In this document: positions 18,350-27,915 of the stretch, piece after piece
How positions within the stretch are numbered: position 1 is the first letter of the stretch
Layout of the letters: every line of letters begins with the position of its first letter
NCBI GenBank assembly: GCA_947447525.1
Contig: CANFJL010000008.1
Span: forward strand, 1-64,000
Reading direction: 5' to 3'
DNA: 64,000 nt
From: Flavobacteriales bacterium
GTDB lineage: Bacteria; Bacteroidota; Bacteroidia; Flavobacteriales_D; Crocinitomicaceae
Translations under genes and position numbers: made by a program
Notes under the pieces: generated by a model
What the model was told of the DNA's origin: nothing
Seen by the model: the letters and a program-made list of their open reading frames with translations, nothing else
Database searches by the model: none

Positions 18350-20371
18350 ATGAAATCGATTGTATTTTTAATTGTTACCGTATTCTTCGGAACATCAATT
18401 TTCTCGCAAAAAGAAGTGCCTCTTAGTCCAAATATGAAACAGGCAACTGTGTTTTTTACTGGAGTTCAATTGCAACATGAAAATCAAGTGAGTTTAAAAC
18501 CGGGGAAACAAGAGGTAGTACTACAAAAATTAACCGATTTCTTAGACCCCAATACAGTTCAAGTTAAAGCCAGCGGAGACCTAACCATTTTAGCAGTTCG
18601 TACGAGAAAAAATTTCGAAGATTTACGCATTAATAATGAGGATATTAAAGCCATCAATGCAAAAAAAAGGCTTTTAGAAATTCAGCACAATGAATTAATT
18701 GATGAATATACCATCTTAGAATTGGATCGGAATTTGATTATGCAAAACAGAAATTTAAAAGGCAATGATCAAGGGATGAAAATGATAGAATTGAAGGAAG
18801 CTTATACTTTTATGCACAATAAAATAACTGAAATAACCACCCGCCAAACGACCATTTATGGCTTATTAGAAGATATAGAAAAAAAGAAGAATCTGCTAGA
18901 ACAAGAGATTATCAGTCAACGCAGCAAGCCAGTAATAAATTACACCGAAATAATAATTGAAATTGATGTTCACAAGGCAACAGAAGCAAATTTTATTGTG
19001 AACTATATCTCTCCGCGCGCTACTTGGAAGCCCTATTATGATATGCGAAGTGAAGGAATTGGCAAGCCAGTCCGTCTAGAAGCAAAAGCTAATGTAAGTC
19101 AAACAACAGGAATTGAGTGGAAAGATATTGATTTGATTCTTTCGACTAACGATCCTTATCAGAATGCCACCCAAGCGGTAATTAATCCTTGGTATATTTC
19201 TTACAACAATTATCCAACCCCGAAAACCATAACATCCAGAAATATTCCACAAGTAGATTATTCAGGAGAAACTTTAAGAGGAGAAATTATTGATGCCAGT
19301 ACAGGTGAGTCATTGGCGTTCACAAAAATATCCTTTCCAGGATTCACTGGAGGAACAGTTTCCAATGAAGAAGGGAAATTTGAAGTGGTGATTCCTAAAG
19401 ATGCCAAAATTGCATTGGCAAGTTTCGTTGGTTATACTGATGTGCAATTAACCATCAACGCTCCTTACTTGAAGTTTTTTATGAAACCTAATGAATTAAA
19501 TTTGGAAGAAGTGACTGTTTCTGTGAATCAATCCATCAATGGAGCCTTAAGTTTTAATAGTGTGCCAAATGCTTCTTATATGGGTACTTATACACTTAAC
19601 GCTTCAGATTTGATGGTATCAGAAGATGACAAAGCAATGGAATGGAAGTCGACTGGAAAAACAAGATTCAGACGTTCCTCAGCACCCATGATGGATGAAC
19701 TATCCAAAGCAGAAGACAAGAAGGCTTGGGCACCTACTGTTACTACCATTACTGAGAAAAAAGACATTAGAGTTGAATACAGAATTCTTTCTAAAATGTC
19801 GATTCCAACAGATGGAATGGATCATCGCGTAAACATAGCAAGCTATGATTTACCGGCCAACTATGAATATCATTGTATTCCAAAAATTGATCCTAGTGTT
19901 TATCTTTCTGCCCAAGTAAATGGATGGGAGAAGTTAAACTTATTGAGTGGAAGTTCTAATATTTATTTTGACGGCACCTTTATGGGAAGCTCTTATTTAG
20001 ATGTAAACACAACTAAGGATACACTTTCTTTCTCTTTTGGAAAGGATAGTAAAATGGTGGTTGAACGAACTAAGATAAAAGAGAAGAACAAGACCAAAAT
20101 CATGGGTGCTAGACAAAAATCTGATGTTGCGTGGGAAATAAAAATTAAGAATAATGGCGCTGCCAATATTCCAGTGATTATTATGGATCAATTTCCTTTA
20201 ACTACCAATGCAGATATAAAAATTAAAAATAGTGAATTGATAGAAGGGAAAGTAAACGATAAAACTGGAATAATTACCTGGGAATTTATGCAAGGTATCA
20301 GTGGAAGTAAATCGGTATTTTTTGATTACTCTATTGACGCTCAGTATGGAATTCCATTATATCTAGAGTAG
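18350..20371 (+). CDS. MuiA-like DUF4139 protein with inserted carboxypeptidase-regulatory-like domain
   Basis: A 673-residue secreted protein (signal peptide to about residue 20, ending IFSQ). The order is: DUF4140-type N-terminus (about 27-95), a helical coiled-coil region (about 95-195), the first part of DUF4139 (about 200-300, ISPRATWKPYYDMRSEG), then an inserted domain at about 304-390 (TLRGEIIDASTGESLAFTKI, then a GTVSNEEGKFEV strand pair), then the rest of DUF4139 (about 470-673, KKDIRVEYRILSKMSIPTDG). The insert is a CarboxypepD_reg-like beta-sandwich usually found at the N-terminus of SusC-type receptors. The function of MuiA-family proteins is not established. Confidence 0.85.
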   Translation: MKSIVFLIVTVFFGTSIFSQKEVPLSPNMKQATVFFTGVQLQHENQVSLKPGKQEVVLQKLTDFLDPNTVQVKASGDLTILAVRTRKNFEDLRINNEDIKAINAKKRLLEIQHNELIDEYTILELDRNLIMQNRNLKGNDQGMKMIELKEAYTFMHNKITEITTRQTTIYGLLEDIEKKKNLLEQEIISQRSKPVINYTEIIIEIDVHKATEANFIVNYISPRATWKPYYDMRSEGIGKPVRLEAKANVSQTTGIEWKDIDLILSTNDPYQNATQAVINPWYISYNNYPTPKTITSRNIPQVDYSGETLRGEIIDASTGESLAFTKISFPGFTGGTVSNEEGKFEVVIPKDAKIALASFVGYTDVQLTINAPYLKFFMKPNELNLEEVTVSVNQSINGALSFNSVPNASYMGTYTLNASDLMVSEDDKAMEWKSTGKTRFRRSSAPMMDELSKAEDKKAWAPTVTTITEKKDIRVEYRILSKMSIPTDGMDHRVNIASYDLPANYEYHCIPKIDPSVYLSAQVNGWEKLNLLSGSSNIYFDGTFMGSSYLDVNTTKDTLSFSFGKDSKMVVERTKIKEKNKTKIMGARQKSDVAWEIKIKNNGAANIPVIIMDQFPLTTNADIKIKNSELIEGKVNDKTGIITWEFMQGISGSKSVFFDYSIDAQYGIPLYLE

Positions 20372-20448
20372 AACCTGTAATTAAAATCTGAACAGCAAAT
20401 AAAATTTTTGATTACAAATTGAAATAACTTAGGAATATTTTTAAGCTG

Positions 20449-21507
20449 TTAAGACTTTTTTCTTAGCTTTCTAGACCCTTTGAATTCATTCAAGTTATAT
20501 CTTACAAATACTTCCATACCACCTTTAAAGTTGGTAACAGTAGAAAGTCTAGAGATGTTAATGTCGTAAGCAAAACCAGCTGAAACTGTTCCCCATTCAA
20601 TCATAGCCTTTAAAATCATTGCATCTTTAAATCTTGTAAAAAGACCAAGGTACAATGAATTTGCTTTTACAAGGCCAGTAGATCTTGACTCATTTTTCAA
20701 AAATTGCTTGTAATAGAATCCGGCTAAAATTTCATTTGAAGTCTTTTGACGAGAATAATAAACTCCTGGTAAGAATGCTCCATTGGAAGCAGGCAAGCCA
20801 ATATTAGCATTTGCAAAAACAGAATATCGCACAGGAAGATGTTGAATGGATGAATTATAGAAAGAATAGATAGGACGATTAAGGTGTGTCGCTGAAACAC
20901 CAAAATTAAAAACCTTATCTGCTTTTTCGGTCAGGAAGGCATTCTTTGTTCTATAAGTATAGAGCATTCCTGCACCCATATCAAAATAAGAAAAATTCTG
21001 ATTATAGAAAGACTCACCGCTTGCTAACAATGGATTGTATGCCATACCATCATATTGTGTACCCCACTGCCCTGCATTTGGATTGGCGGAACAAGTTCCA
21101 AAACCTGAAGAAAGACCTACTCCCAATCGGCTTTTTTTATTTAACATCAATTGATAGGCTAAACTTATATTTACCATAGTTTGAGTGAAATTTCCATCAC
21201 CCATTTTATCATTATAAAAATTTAAACCACCACCTAAAGAACCTTTACTATTCTTTATTCCATCTGTGAAACGACCATCAATAGATGCGGCCATAGTTTG
21301 ATAAGGAGTAGTAAAACTTCCGTATTGTGATCTAAAATTAGTTATCCCTTGAAAGGCAGCGTTAGCACCGGCCAAGGCAGGATTTAGGGTTAATGGAGAA
21401 TACTCAACTTGTGAAAAGTGGACATCCTGAGCTTTTAAATTGCCTCCTAAAAGACAAAACAATAAAAACAGAAAGTAAACAAAAGAAAATTTATTCGTCT
21501 TATTCAT
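20449..21507 (-). CDS. PorP/SprF family T9SS outer-membrane protein
   Basis: A 352-residue outer-membrane beta-barrel with a signal peptide (to about residue 26, ending NLKAQ) and the family opening DVHFSQVEYSPLTLNPALAG. PorP/SprF proteins support secretion or anchoring of T9SS cargo, especially proteins with type B sorting domains such as SprB. The gene begins at the base immediately after the stop of the type B substrate gene, which makes a substrate-partner pair very likely. The stop codon follows a basic tail (SRKLRKKS). Confidence 0.92.
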   Translation of the reverse strand: MNKTNKFSFVYFLFLLFCLLGGNLKAQDVHFSQVEYSPLTLNPALAGANAAFQGITNFRSQYGSFTTPYQTMAASIDGRFTDGIKNSKGSLGGGLNFYNDKMGDGNFTQTMVNISLAYQLMLNKKSRLGVGLSSGFGTCSANPNAGQWGTQYDGMAYNPLLASGESFYNQNFSYFDMGAGMLYTYRTKNAFLTEKADKVFNFGVSATHLNRPIYSFYNSSIQHLPVRYSVFANANIGLPASNGAFLPGVYYSRQKTSNEILAGFYYKQFLKNESRSTGLVKANSLYLGLFTRFKDAMILKAMIEWGTVSAGFAYDINISRLSTVTNFKGGMEVFVRYNLNEFKGSRKLRKKS

Positions 21508-23838
21508 TTATCTAACTAAAGTTGAGCTACCACTCTTATTAATAATCTTATCCTCATAAGTCAAAACGCTTAATTTATAAACGAAATTACCATTAGGCAA
21601 TGGTTTTCCTTTGAAGTTTCCATCCCATCCATTATCCACTTCAGAGGATTGAAAAACTTTTTCTCCCCATCTATCATAGACAGCAAATTCTATTTTCTTA
21701 ATACATTCTGCTCTACAAAATACTTTTAATGTGTTGTTACTTTCTGGACCCACTCCATTAGGAGAGAACATGGTGGGAACATACAAATCGCCACACAAAA
21801 GTTTAACTTCTACAAAAATTGAATCTAACCCAATACAACCATTAGCATCAACTGTAGTAACATAATAAGTTGTTGAAGAGTCCGGAGTTGCTATAGGATT
21901 GTCACAGGTCAAGCAACTCAAACCAGCTGCAGGTGACCAAGTATAATTGACACCACCAGTAACCAATAAATTGACTGAAAATGTAGGGTTTACAACTGTT
22001 ATTGGTGGGGTTGCATCCAAAATAATAGAATCAACAATACCGATAGTATAATTTAGTGTGTCAGCACACAAATTTCCATCTGTAACGATAACTTGATATG
22101 AACCGATGTTAAGATTTCCTATACTGTCCAATCCGCTTGTAAGAGGTGACCAAGAATAAACATAAGGAAGTGTTCCTCCTGAAGCTTGTGTGGATATTGT
22201 CCCTAAGGCACCTGTAGCACAATTTACAGGCGTTGAATTTCCTGAAAATAGTAAAGGTGTAGGTTCAATAATTGTAAAACTTTGAATAACAATACAATTG
22301 GCAGCATCAGCTACAATTACATTGTAAGTACCAACAGGTAAATTGCTAAGGGTATCATTTGACCCACCAATAGGCGTCCAATTATAGGAGAAAGGAGCTG
22401 TACCACCACTCAAAACAGAAACGATTGCTTCACCATCATTAAATCCAGTACATGAAATATTGGAGACATTTAACGAAATTACAGGTGGAACAGGGGAAGG
22501 ATTTAATGTATATGGAGTCGAACTTACAGAAATACAGTTAGAAGTACTACTCATTACCGTTACTGAGTATGTATTTCCTGTAACGTTGGTAAAATTAGGA
22601 CTCGCTTGAAAATTCACGCCATTAATACTGTAAGAAAAATTAGTTCCTATTGGAAACGTTACAGTTAAAGCGCCAATTGGAGAAGCACAAGTAGGTTGAG
22701 TAACAGTCGCTACAGGTGTTGGTGGTGCTGCTGGCGGGGCTGTTAAAGTTACTGTTGCTGTGGAAGCGGAAGTACAAAATTGATTGTTCGTCACAGTAAA
22801 TGTATAAGATCCAGGTAACAATCCATTAAACAAGACTGTTGGACCAGTACTTGAATAGGTAAGACTCCCTGGACTGCCATTTATAGTCCAATTTCCAGCT
22901 GGAAGATTCGCTAAATTAACTGAGCCAATAGGATTAGAACAAGTTGGTTGTGTTACCACTCCAACAGTTGGTGCCGCTGGAGTTGTTGGAGCAACAATTG
23001 TTGCTGATAATGAAGCTGCTGATACACATCCATTTTGATTAGGCATTACTGTAAAAGTGTATGTTCCGACTGGAAGGAAAGTAAAAACAAAAGTTGGACC
23101 AGAGGAAGGAAGTGTAATGGATGGTCCTCCACCCGTTGGTGTTGCCACTACAGTGTAAGTGTATAATGAAGGTAAACCTGAAAGTCCAACATCACCAGTT
23201 GGAATCAAACAAGTAGGTTGAGTAATGGTGCCTATTATGGGTGCACTTGGAGGAGTTGGAATCGCATTCATGGTCACGGATGCCGAAGCTCCAGATACGC
23301 AACCTGTAAGTGTATTAGTCACTAAAAAAGAAGTGGTTGAATTTGCTGGAACACCATTTAAGATTCCATGTAAACCTGTTCCAGTCAAACTAAGTCCTAT
23401 CGGAGCTGATGAAATTGCCCAATTGCCTGCAGACGGAAGGGTAAAATAAACAATTCCTCCTCCATTGATACAAGTTGGATGCGTTATGGAATCAATTATA
23501 GGAGTACTTGGATTACTTGGAATAGCATTAATATTTACTATGATTTGAGCAGTACAACCATTGACATCACTATAATCGATAGTATAGGTTTGACTGGGCG
23601 CCAATCCTGAAATAGTATATGTAACGGTATTTCCTGTGTATACTGTACTACCGGGATTCACTGTTAGGGTCCAATTGTTAAGTGTTAAACCTGATAAAGC
23701 AATGGTTCCTGTTGGATTGGTACAGGTAGGCTGGGTAATTGTTGCCGCTAAAACAACAGGTGTAGTACAAATAGAGAATGTATAGTGAGATACAAAAGCT
23801 AAAATAAAAAGTATACTAAATCGTAATTTCAAATGCAT
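21508..23838 (-). CDS. T9SS type B sorting domain protein with internal repeats
   Basis: A 776-residue secreted protein. Signal peptide, then five copies of a repeat of roughly 80-90 residues that each open with TQPTC (or THPTC) near residues 34, 120, 205, 290 and 377 and end with a second cysteine. Two SprB-like repeats follow (SGGTAPFSYNW near 480, SGGTLPYVYSW near 555), then an Ig-like stretch with WSPAAGLSCLTCDNPIATPD. The C-terminal 95 residues are a gliding-associated (CHU_C, type B) sorting domain with PTMFSPNGVG, YDRWGEKVFQS and WDGNFKGKPLPNG. The PNGVGPESN segment differs from the common PNGDGxND. Probable surface filament or adhesin. Confidence 0.9.
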   Translation of the reverse strand: MHLKLRFSILFILAFVSHYTFSICTTPVVLAATITQPTCTNPTGTIALSGLTLNNWTLTVNPGSTVYTGNTVTYTISGLAPSQTYTIDYSDVNGCTAQIIVNINAIPSNPSTPIIDSITHPTCINGGGIVYFTLPSAGNWAISSAPIGLSLTGTGLHGILNGVPANSTTSFLVTNTLTGCVSGASASVTMNAIPTPPSAPIIGTITQPTCLIPTGDVGLSGLPSLYTYTVVATPTGGGPSITLPSSGPTFVFTFLPVGTYTFTVMPNQNGCVSAASLSATIVAPTTPAAPTVGVVTQPTCSNPIGSVNLANLPAGNWTINGSPGSLTYSSTGPTVLFNGLLPGSYTFTVTNNQFCTSASTATVTLTAPPAAPPTPVATVTQPTCASPIGALTVTFPIGTNFSYSINGVNFQASPNFTNVTGNTYSVTVMSSTSNCISVSSTPYTLNPSPVPPVISLNVSNISCTGFNDGEAIVSVLSGGTAPFSYNWTPIGGSNDTLSNLPVGTYNVIVADAANCIVIQSFTIIEPTPLLFSGNSTPVNCATGALGTISTQASGGTLPYVYSWSPLTSGLDSIGNLNIGSYQVIVTDGNLCADTLNYTIGIVDSIILDATPPITVVNPTFSVNLLVTGGVNYTWSPAAGLSCLTCDNPIATPDSSTTYYVTTVDANGCIGLDSIFVEVKLLCGDLYVPTMFSPNGVGPESNNTLKVFCRAECIKKIEFAVYDRWGEKVFQSSEVDNGWDGNFKGKPLPNGNFVYKLSVLTYEDKIINKSGSSTLVR

Positions 23839-24009
23839 AAATTTAATCTCTAAGTACTACTTACTATGTTACCGTAAAGTTACATTATTTAGTTAAAAAA
23901 GTAAAGTCTCTTTTAACTTATTGTTGACGAAATAATAAAAAACTAGTTGCTACTCAAAATAAAAACTTTGTTAGAAGATTCAAATTAATTATCAATCTTT
24001 GCATCTACT

Positions 24010-24741
24010 ATGGTCAAAAGGTACTTTATAGAAATCGCTTATAACGGAACTAAATTTCATGGTTGGCAAGTGCAACCTGGGTCTATTTCTATTCAGTCTT
24101 CCGTAGAGGATGTCTTAACGCAGCTTAATAGTCAAGAGAAAATTTCTGTGGTGGGATGCGGCAGAACGGACGCAGGGGTTCATGCGAATTCTTATTTTTT
24201 TCATGTTGATTTACCCTTCTTATGTGATGATCTATTGATTTCTAAAATGAATAAAATGCTTCCAAATGATATTGTAGCCATTGGATTTGAAGAAGTATCT
24301 CCTGAAAAGCACGCAAGATTTGATGCAAAATGGAGGACTTATCGCTATTTTATTCACACTAAAAAAGACCCGTTTAAATCTGAGTTGAGTTGGTTTGTTA
24401 GCCGGCCCTTAAACATTGATTTAATGAATGAGGCCGCTAGTTTACTTATTGGAAAACAAGATTTTGCTTCTTTTGCCAAATTACATTCAGATGTCAAAAA
24501 CACTATTTGTGAAATCACGCATGCGCAATGGGAAATAAAAAATGACACTTTAGTTTTTGAAATTTGCGCTAATAGATTTTTAAGAAATATGGTTAGAGCA
24601 ATTGTTGGGACACTATTGGAAGTTGGTCAAAATAAAATGAGTGCCAGTGAATTTAAAAAAGTAATTGCACAACAAGACCGTCAAGCTGCAGCGTTATCCG
24701 TTCCTGCTCACGGTTTGTTCTTATGGAAAATTGTATATTAA
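24010..24741 (+). CDS. truA: tRNA pseudouridine(38-40) synthase TruA
   Basis: TruA converts uridines 38-40 of the tRNA anticodon stem to pseudouridine. The 243-residue length is normal. Catalytic Asp54 lies in GCGRTDAGVHA, with the N-terminal YNGTKFHGWQ and the C-terminal FLRNMVRAIVGTLLEVG both typical. A -7-like box AATCTTTG ends 9 bases before the ATG. The stop overlaps the next start in TAATG, implying translational coupling to the membrane protein. Confidence 0.96.
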   Translation: MVKRYFIEIAYNGTKFHGWQVQPGSISIQSSVEDVLTQLNSQEKISVVGCGRTDAGVHANSYFFHVDLPFLCDDLLISKMNKMLPNDIVAIGFEEVSPEKHARFDAKWRTYRYFIHTKKDPFKSELSWFVSRPLNIDLMNEAASLLIGKQDFASFAKLHSDVKNTICEITHAQWEIKNDTLVFEICANRFLRNMVRAIVGTLLEVGQNKMSASEFKKVIAQQDRQAAALSVPAHGLFLWKIVY

Positions 24742-25304
24742 TGAAGGGAAAGATCTTACTTCTATTTTGTGCTTTATATTCATACGCTCATCTTCGATAT
24801 CATATTGGAAAAGCAATCCCATTAAGTGAATGGTTATTCATACTCAATAAATCTATTGCATGGACAGGTGGTATTTTATTGGGATTAAGTTTATTCAAAT
24901 ACGAACAAAAAAATCTACGTAAGTCCTTAGGGAGCATAGGATATTTATTCGCAGCAATTCACTTACTTCTTGATGTTGTTTTAATGAGCCCAGAACATTA
25001 TCCATCTTTTTATACCGTCGGTCAACTCAACAACCATGCATGGATCAGTATAACTTTAGGAATATTGAGCTTCATTTGCTTCACTACCGCTTATATTGGA
25101 AGTATTTCAAAAAATTATAAATACCTGCTTCGCTTTGGTAGAATTGGCATTCTATTTAGCCTTTTACATGTCACCATGATAGGTAAAAAGGGGTGGTTTA
25201 CGCCAAATTCATGGCCGTTTTATATGCCCCCAATTACCTTACTTTTTGTTCTGGCGATATTATGTTTTCTTTTCTTAGACCTCAGGAAGAGACTAAAAAG
25301 ATAA
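24741..25304 (+). CDS. Integral membrane protein, possibly ferric-reductase-like (haem-binding)
   Basis: A 187-residue protein with about six membrane segments. Histidines within or near helices (AHLRYH at the start, AAIHLLLD near 73, NNHAW near 95, SLLHVTMIG near 135) and the overall layout resemble MsrQ/YedZ-like ferric-reductase transmembrane domains that hold haem b. I choose the ATG at 24741, which overlaps the truA stop as TAATG; an ATG at 24723 would add six residues inside truA. The haem role is inference, and a general DoxX- or DUF-type membrane protein is the alternative. Confidence 0.6.
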   Translation: MKGKILLLFCALYSYAHLRYHIGKAIPLSEWLFILNKSIAWTGGILLGLSLFKYEQKNLRKSLGSIGYLFAAIHLLLDVVLMSPEHYPSFYTVGQLNNHAWISITLGILSFICFTTAYIGSISKNYKYLLRFGRIGILFSLLHVTMIGKKGWFTPNSWPFYMPPITLLFVLAILCFLFLDLRKRLKR

Positions 25305-25309
25305 GAACA

Positions 25310-26011
25310 CTATTGTTGCGCATTATAATTACGAAGCAATTCAAAATAACCTTTAGATTCCACTACAATAGCACCACCTAAAGTGTCTCCATATTTTGCA
25401 GGCAAGCCTCCTGTGAATACCATCATCTTACTTATGGAGCAACTAGGCACATTGAAAACTTCATTGGATTTGATGCCATCAAGAATATAAATCATATCCC
25501 CTTTTCGGGCACCTCTGAACATTAACTGACCATCTTCATCCATCCTAATATCAGTTGACATAGAAATAGCAAGCGTTTTAATATCAAATTTATTGGTGCT
25601 CCTTTTGATGTCATTTGCTGTAAGTTCTTTAATAGGTAAATCACCAAAAACCAGTTTTACATTTGGATTGATTTTAATATCCTTAAAAACTTTAACATGA
25701 GGTTCGAATTGGATATTTCCTAGATTACAATAGGCTTCCATAGGCACATCAGCTACAATATTTTTCATAGTGTCCTTCATGTAAATAATATAAAGCGAAT
25801 ATTTTCCGGAAGGAATTGCTGGAATTCGAAACCTACCATCTGGATCAGAGAGGGCTTGATATTTTCTGCCATTGTCCTCAACAACTGCACGCGCGTTAAA
25901 TATTTTTTCACCTGAATTCGCGTCTACGACTGTTCCAACAATATCACCAGTTACAGTTTGTCCGAAAACTACATTTGCCGAAAGGCACAATAAAAATAAG
26001 ATCTTTTTCAT
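25310..26011 (-). CDS. Secreted carboxypeptidase-regulatory plus TonB-plug protein without a barrel
   Basis: A 233-residue secreted protein: signal peptide to about residue 17, a CarboxypepD_reg-like domain at about 20-100 (DIVGTVVDANSGEKIFNARA, then DPDGRFRIPAIPSGKYSLY), and a TonB-receptor plug domain at about 130-225 (GQLMFRGARKGDMIYILDG, then GGLPAKYGDTLGGAIVVESK). SusC-type receptors continue with a barrel of some 600-800 residues, but here the protein stops right after the plug. It ends 5 bases from the convergent membrane gene, so no degraded barrel follows. It is a stand-alone plug protein. Co-directional with fabD, 61 bases apart. Confidence 0.82.
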   Translation of the reverse strand: MKKILFLLCLSANVVFGQTVTGDIVGTVVDANSGEKIFNARAVVEDNGRKYQALSDPDGRFRIPAIPSGKYSLYIIYMKDTMKNIVADVPMEAYCNLGNIQFEPHVKVFKDIKINPNVKLVFGDLPIKELTANDIKRSTNKFDIKTLAISMSTDIRMDEDGQLMFRGARKGDMIYILDGIKSNEVFNVPSCSISKMMVFTGGLPAKYGDTLGGAIVVESKGYFELLRNYNAQQ

Positions 26012-26072
26012 GGCATAAATTTTAAAGGTTCAATGCTAAGATGCAATGCTTTAAATAATTCCATAAAAGTGC

Positions 26073-26954
26073 TTAAACAATAGCGGAAGAAACTGTCAAT
26101 TCTCTATCGATTTTTTTAAATAATCCTTGCAAAACTTTTCCAGGACCCACCTCAACAACTTCCGTTAAACCATCTCGCATCATGTTGTTCATAATTTGAG
26201 TCCATTTGACAGGCGCTGTTAATTGCAAGATCAAATTTTCTTTAATTAATTCAGGATCAGAAACTGCTTCCGCACTTACATTTTGATAAATAGGACACAT
26301 TGGGGTATTGAATGTTGTTGCTTCAATGGCAGCGGCCAATTGTTCTCTAGCTGGCTCCATTAAAGGAGAATGAAATGCACCACCTACTTGAAGAATTAGT
26401 GCTCTTTTGGCACCTGTCTCCAATAGTTTTGCACAAGCAAGTTCAACCGCTTCAACACTTCCTGAAATTACCAATTGTCCCGGGCAATTATAATTTGCGG
26501 GCACTACTACACCAGAAATCCCAGCACAAACTTCCTCAACAACATGATCTTCTAAACCCAGAATTGCTGCCATAGTTGAAGGCGCTAATTCACATGCCTT
26601 CTGCATAGCCAAGGCTCTTTTATGCACTAAAGAAAGTCCATCTTCAAAAGACAGTGTCTTATTAGCAACAAGTGCTGAGAATTCACCTAGTGAATGTCCA
26701 GCCACACTTTCAGGCTTAAAGTCACTTCCCAGGCAAGCTGCTAGAATAGTAGAATGAATAAAAATGGCAGGTTGGGTAACATTGGTTTGTTTTAGTTCCT
26801 CATCGGAACCTTCAAACATAATTTTTTGAATGTCAAAACCTAAAATTTCATTGGCTTTTGAAAATAATTGTTTTGCTAGATCAGAACTATCATATAATTC
26901 TTTTCCCATTCCTGTAAATTGCGCTCCTTGTCCTGGAAATACATATGCTTTCAT
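26073..26954 (-). CDS. fabD: Malonyl-CoA:ACP transacylase FabD
   Basis: FabD loads malonyl groups onto acyl carrier protein for fatty acid elongation in the cytoplasm. The 293-residue protein opens with YVFPGQGAQFTGMG, has the nucleophile Ser88 in GHSLGE, the catalytic His in GGAFHSPLM near residue 195, and EVGPGKVLQGL near the C-terminus. The start lies 15 bases after the MORN-repeat gene, so the two may share a transcript. Confidence 0.97.
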   Translation of the reverse strand: MKAYVFPGQGAQFTGMGKELYDSSDLAKQLFSKANEILGFDIQKIMFEGSDEELKQTNVTQPAIFIHSTILAACLGSDFKPESVAGHSLGEFSALVANKTLSFEDGLSLVHKRALAMQKACELAPSTMAAILGLEDHVVEEVCAGISGVVVPANYNCPGQLVISGSVEAVELACAKLLETGAKRALILQVGGAFHSPLMEPAREQLAAAIEATTFNTPMCPIYQNVSAEAVSDPELIKENLILQLTAPVKWTQIMNNMMRDGLTEVVEVGPGKVLQGLFKKIDRELTVSSAIV

Positions 26955-26969
26955 ACTTATTATTTTGAT

Positions 26970-27785
26970 TTATAATTGACTATACGAGTGGAATTTTCCA
27001 CCTTTAAATACTTTAACTTTTTTCAGAATTCCATTTTTATCATAAACATAGACCTTACCATCATATAATCTACCTTCTTTAAAATCACCATCTTGCCAAA
27101 TTTCATCGTTAGAATTGTAAATTTTATTGTACCCGAATGGAATAAAACGTACCCCTTTGGTAATAGGATTAGTGATTTTTGGTGGGTATTCATCCTCGAA
27201 AACCGGATTGATGTTAGCGGTTGGTTTATCAATAATTTTTATTACCTCTATTTTTCCACCAACAATATTAAGCTGCTGCTTAATTGATCCATTGGGATAA
27301 TAGCTTGTTAGTTTATCCGCTAATTTGCCATTGATTTTGGTGTATTCAATTTCAAGTTGACCGTTGGGATAATAATATTTTATTACGCCCATTTCTTCAC
27401 CTGAAACATTAAATTGACCTCGATACGCTAATTGACCATTTTTATGGTAGCGGGTTAATTCTCCTTGATATTTGTTGTTCTCAAACACACCTTGTTCTCT
27501 AATTACTCCATTACTATAATAACGAGAATAGGAACCTTGAGGTCTATTATTTTTGTAGGTGCCTTTGAGTTTTACCGACTTCCCATTAGCAAAGTATTTT
27601 ATCCATACCCCTTCTTTTCTGCCATGTGAATACTGACCCTCTTCTGTTTTTGCATTGTTTTTACTCTTATTCACATAAATCCATTTGCCATCTTTTTTTC
27701 CTTGCTCATCCCGTTGGTTCTGAGCAAAAACAGAAACACAATTTCCAAGAAAAAGAAATAAAAATAAACAGCAGAATTGCCTCAT
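26970..27785 (-). CDS. Secreted MORN-repeat protein (YwqK-like)
   Basis: A 271-residue protein with a signal peptide (MRQFCCLFLFLFLGNCVSVFAQ region) followed by about six to eight MORN-like units of about 22 residues, with forms such as GTYKNNRPQGSYSRYYSNG, FENNKYQGELTRYHKNG and VIKYYYPNGQLEIEY. I choose the ATG at 27785 because it puts the signal peptide at the N-terminus; an upstream in-frame start at 27905 would place 40 unlikely residues before it. Automated pipelines often call this family a toxin-antitoxin antitoxin, but nothing here supports that. Function unknown, probably envelope or surface. Confidence 0.8.
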   Translation of the reverse strand: MRQFCCLFLFLFLGNCVSVFAQNQRDEQGKKDGKWIYVNKSKNNAKTEEGQYSHGRKEGVWIKYFANGKSVKLKGTYKNNRPQGSYSRYYSNGVIREQGVFENNKYQGELTRYHKNGQLAYRGQFNVSGEEMGVIKYYYPNGQLEIEYTKINGKLADKLTSYYPNGSIKQQLNIVGGKIEVIKIIDKPTANINPVFEDEYPPKITNPITKGVRFIPFGYNKIYNSNDEIWQDGDFKEGRLYDGKVYVYDKNGILKKVKVFKGGKFHSYSQL

Positions 27786-27871
27786 TTTTCGATAGTTATT
27801 AGAAAGTAAAATTACATTTTTTTGACGAGTGATAAATTCAATTGTGGATAATTTATAACAAAGGTATTGTT

Positions 27872-27879
27872 TACATTTG
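27872..27879 (+). promoter_or_regulatory. Predicted -7 element (TACATTTG)
   Basis: An exact TAnnTTTG match, 36 bases before the flavin reductase ATG at 27916. No TTTG at the standard -33 distance. It lies in the spacer divergent to the MORN gene. Confidence 0.45.
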
Positions 27880-27915
27880 CTTATTATAGGTAATTTTATA
27901 GCCATAATACTTATT

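Noticed and set aside
22400-23780. Repeated units that might be a CRISPR array
   Set aside because: The period is about 250 bases and the similarity is at protein level (Cys-bounded TQPTC modules); no short direct repeats with unique spacers.
26970-27785. Toxin-antitoxin antitoxin (YwqK) label
   Set aside because: The protein has a signal peptide and MORN-type repeats; no toxin gene is adjacent.
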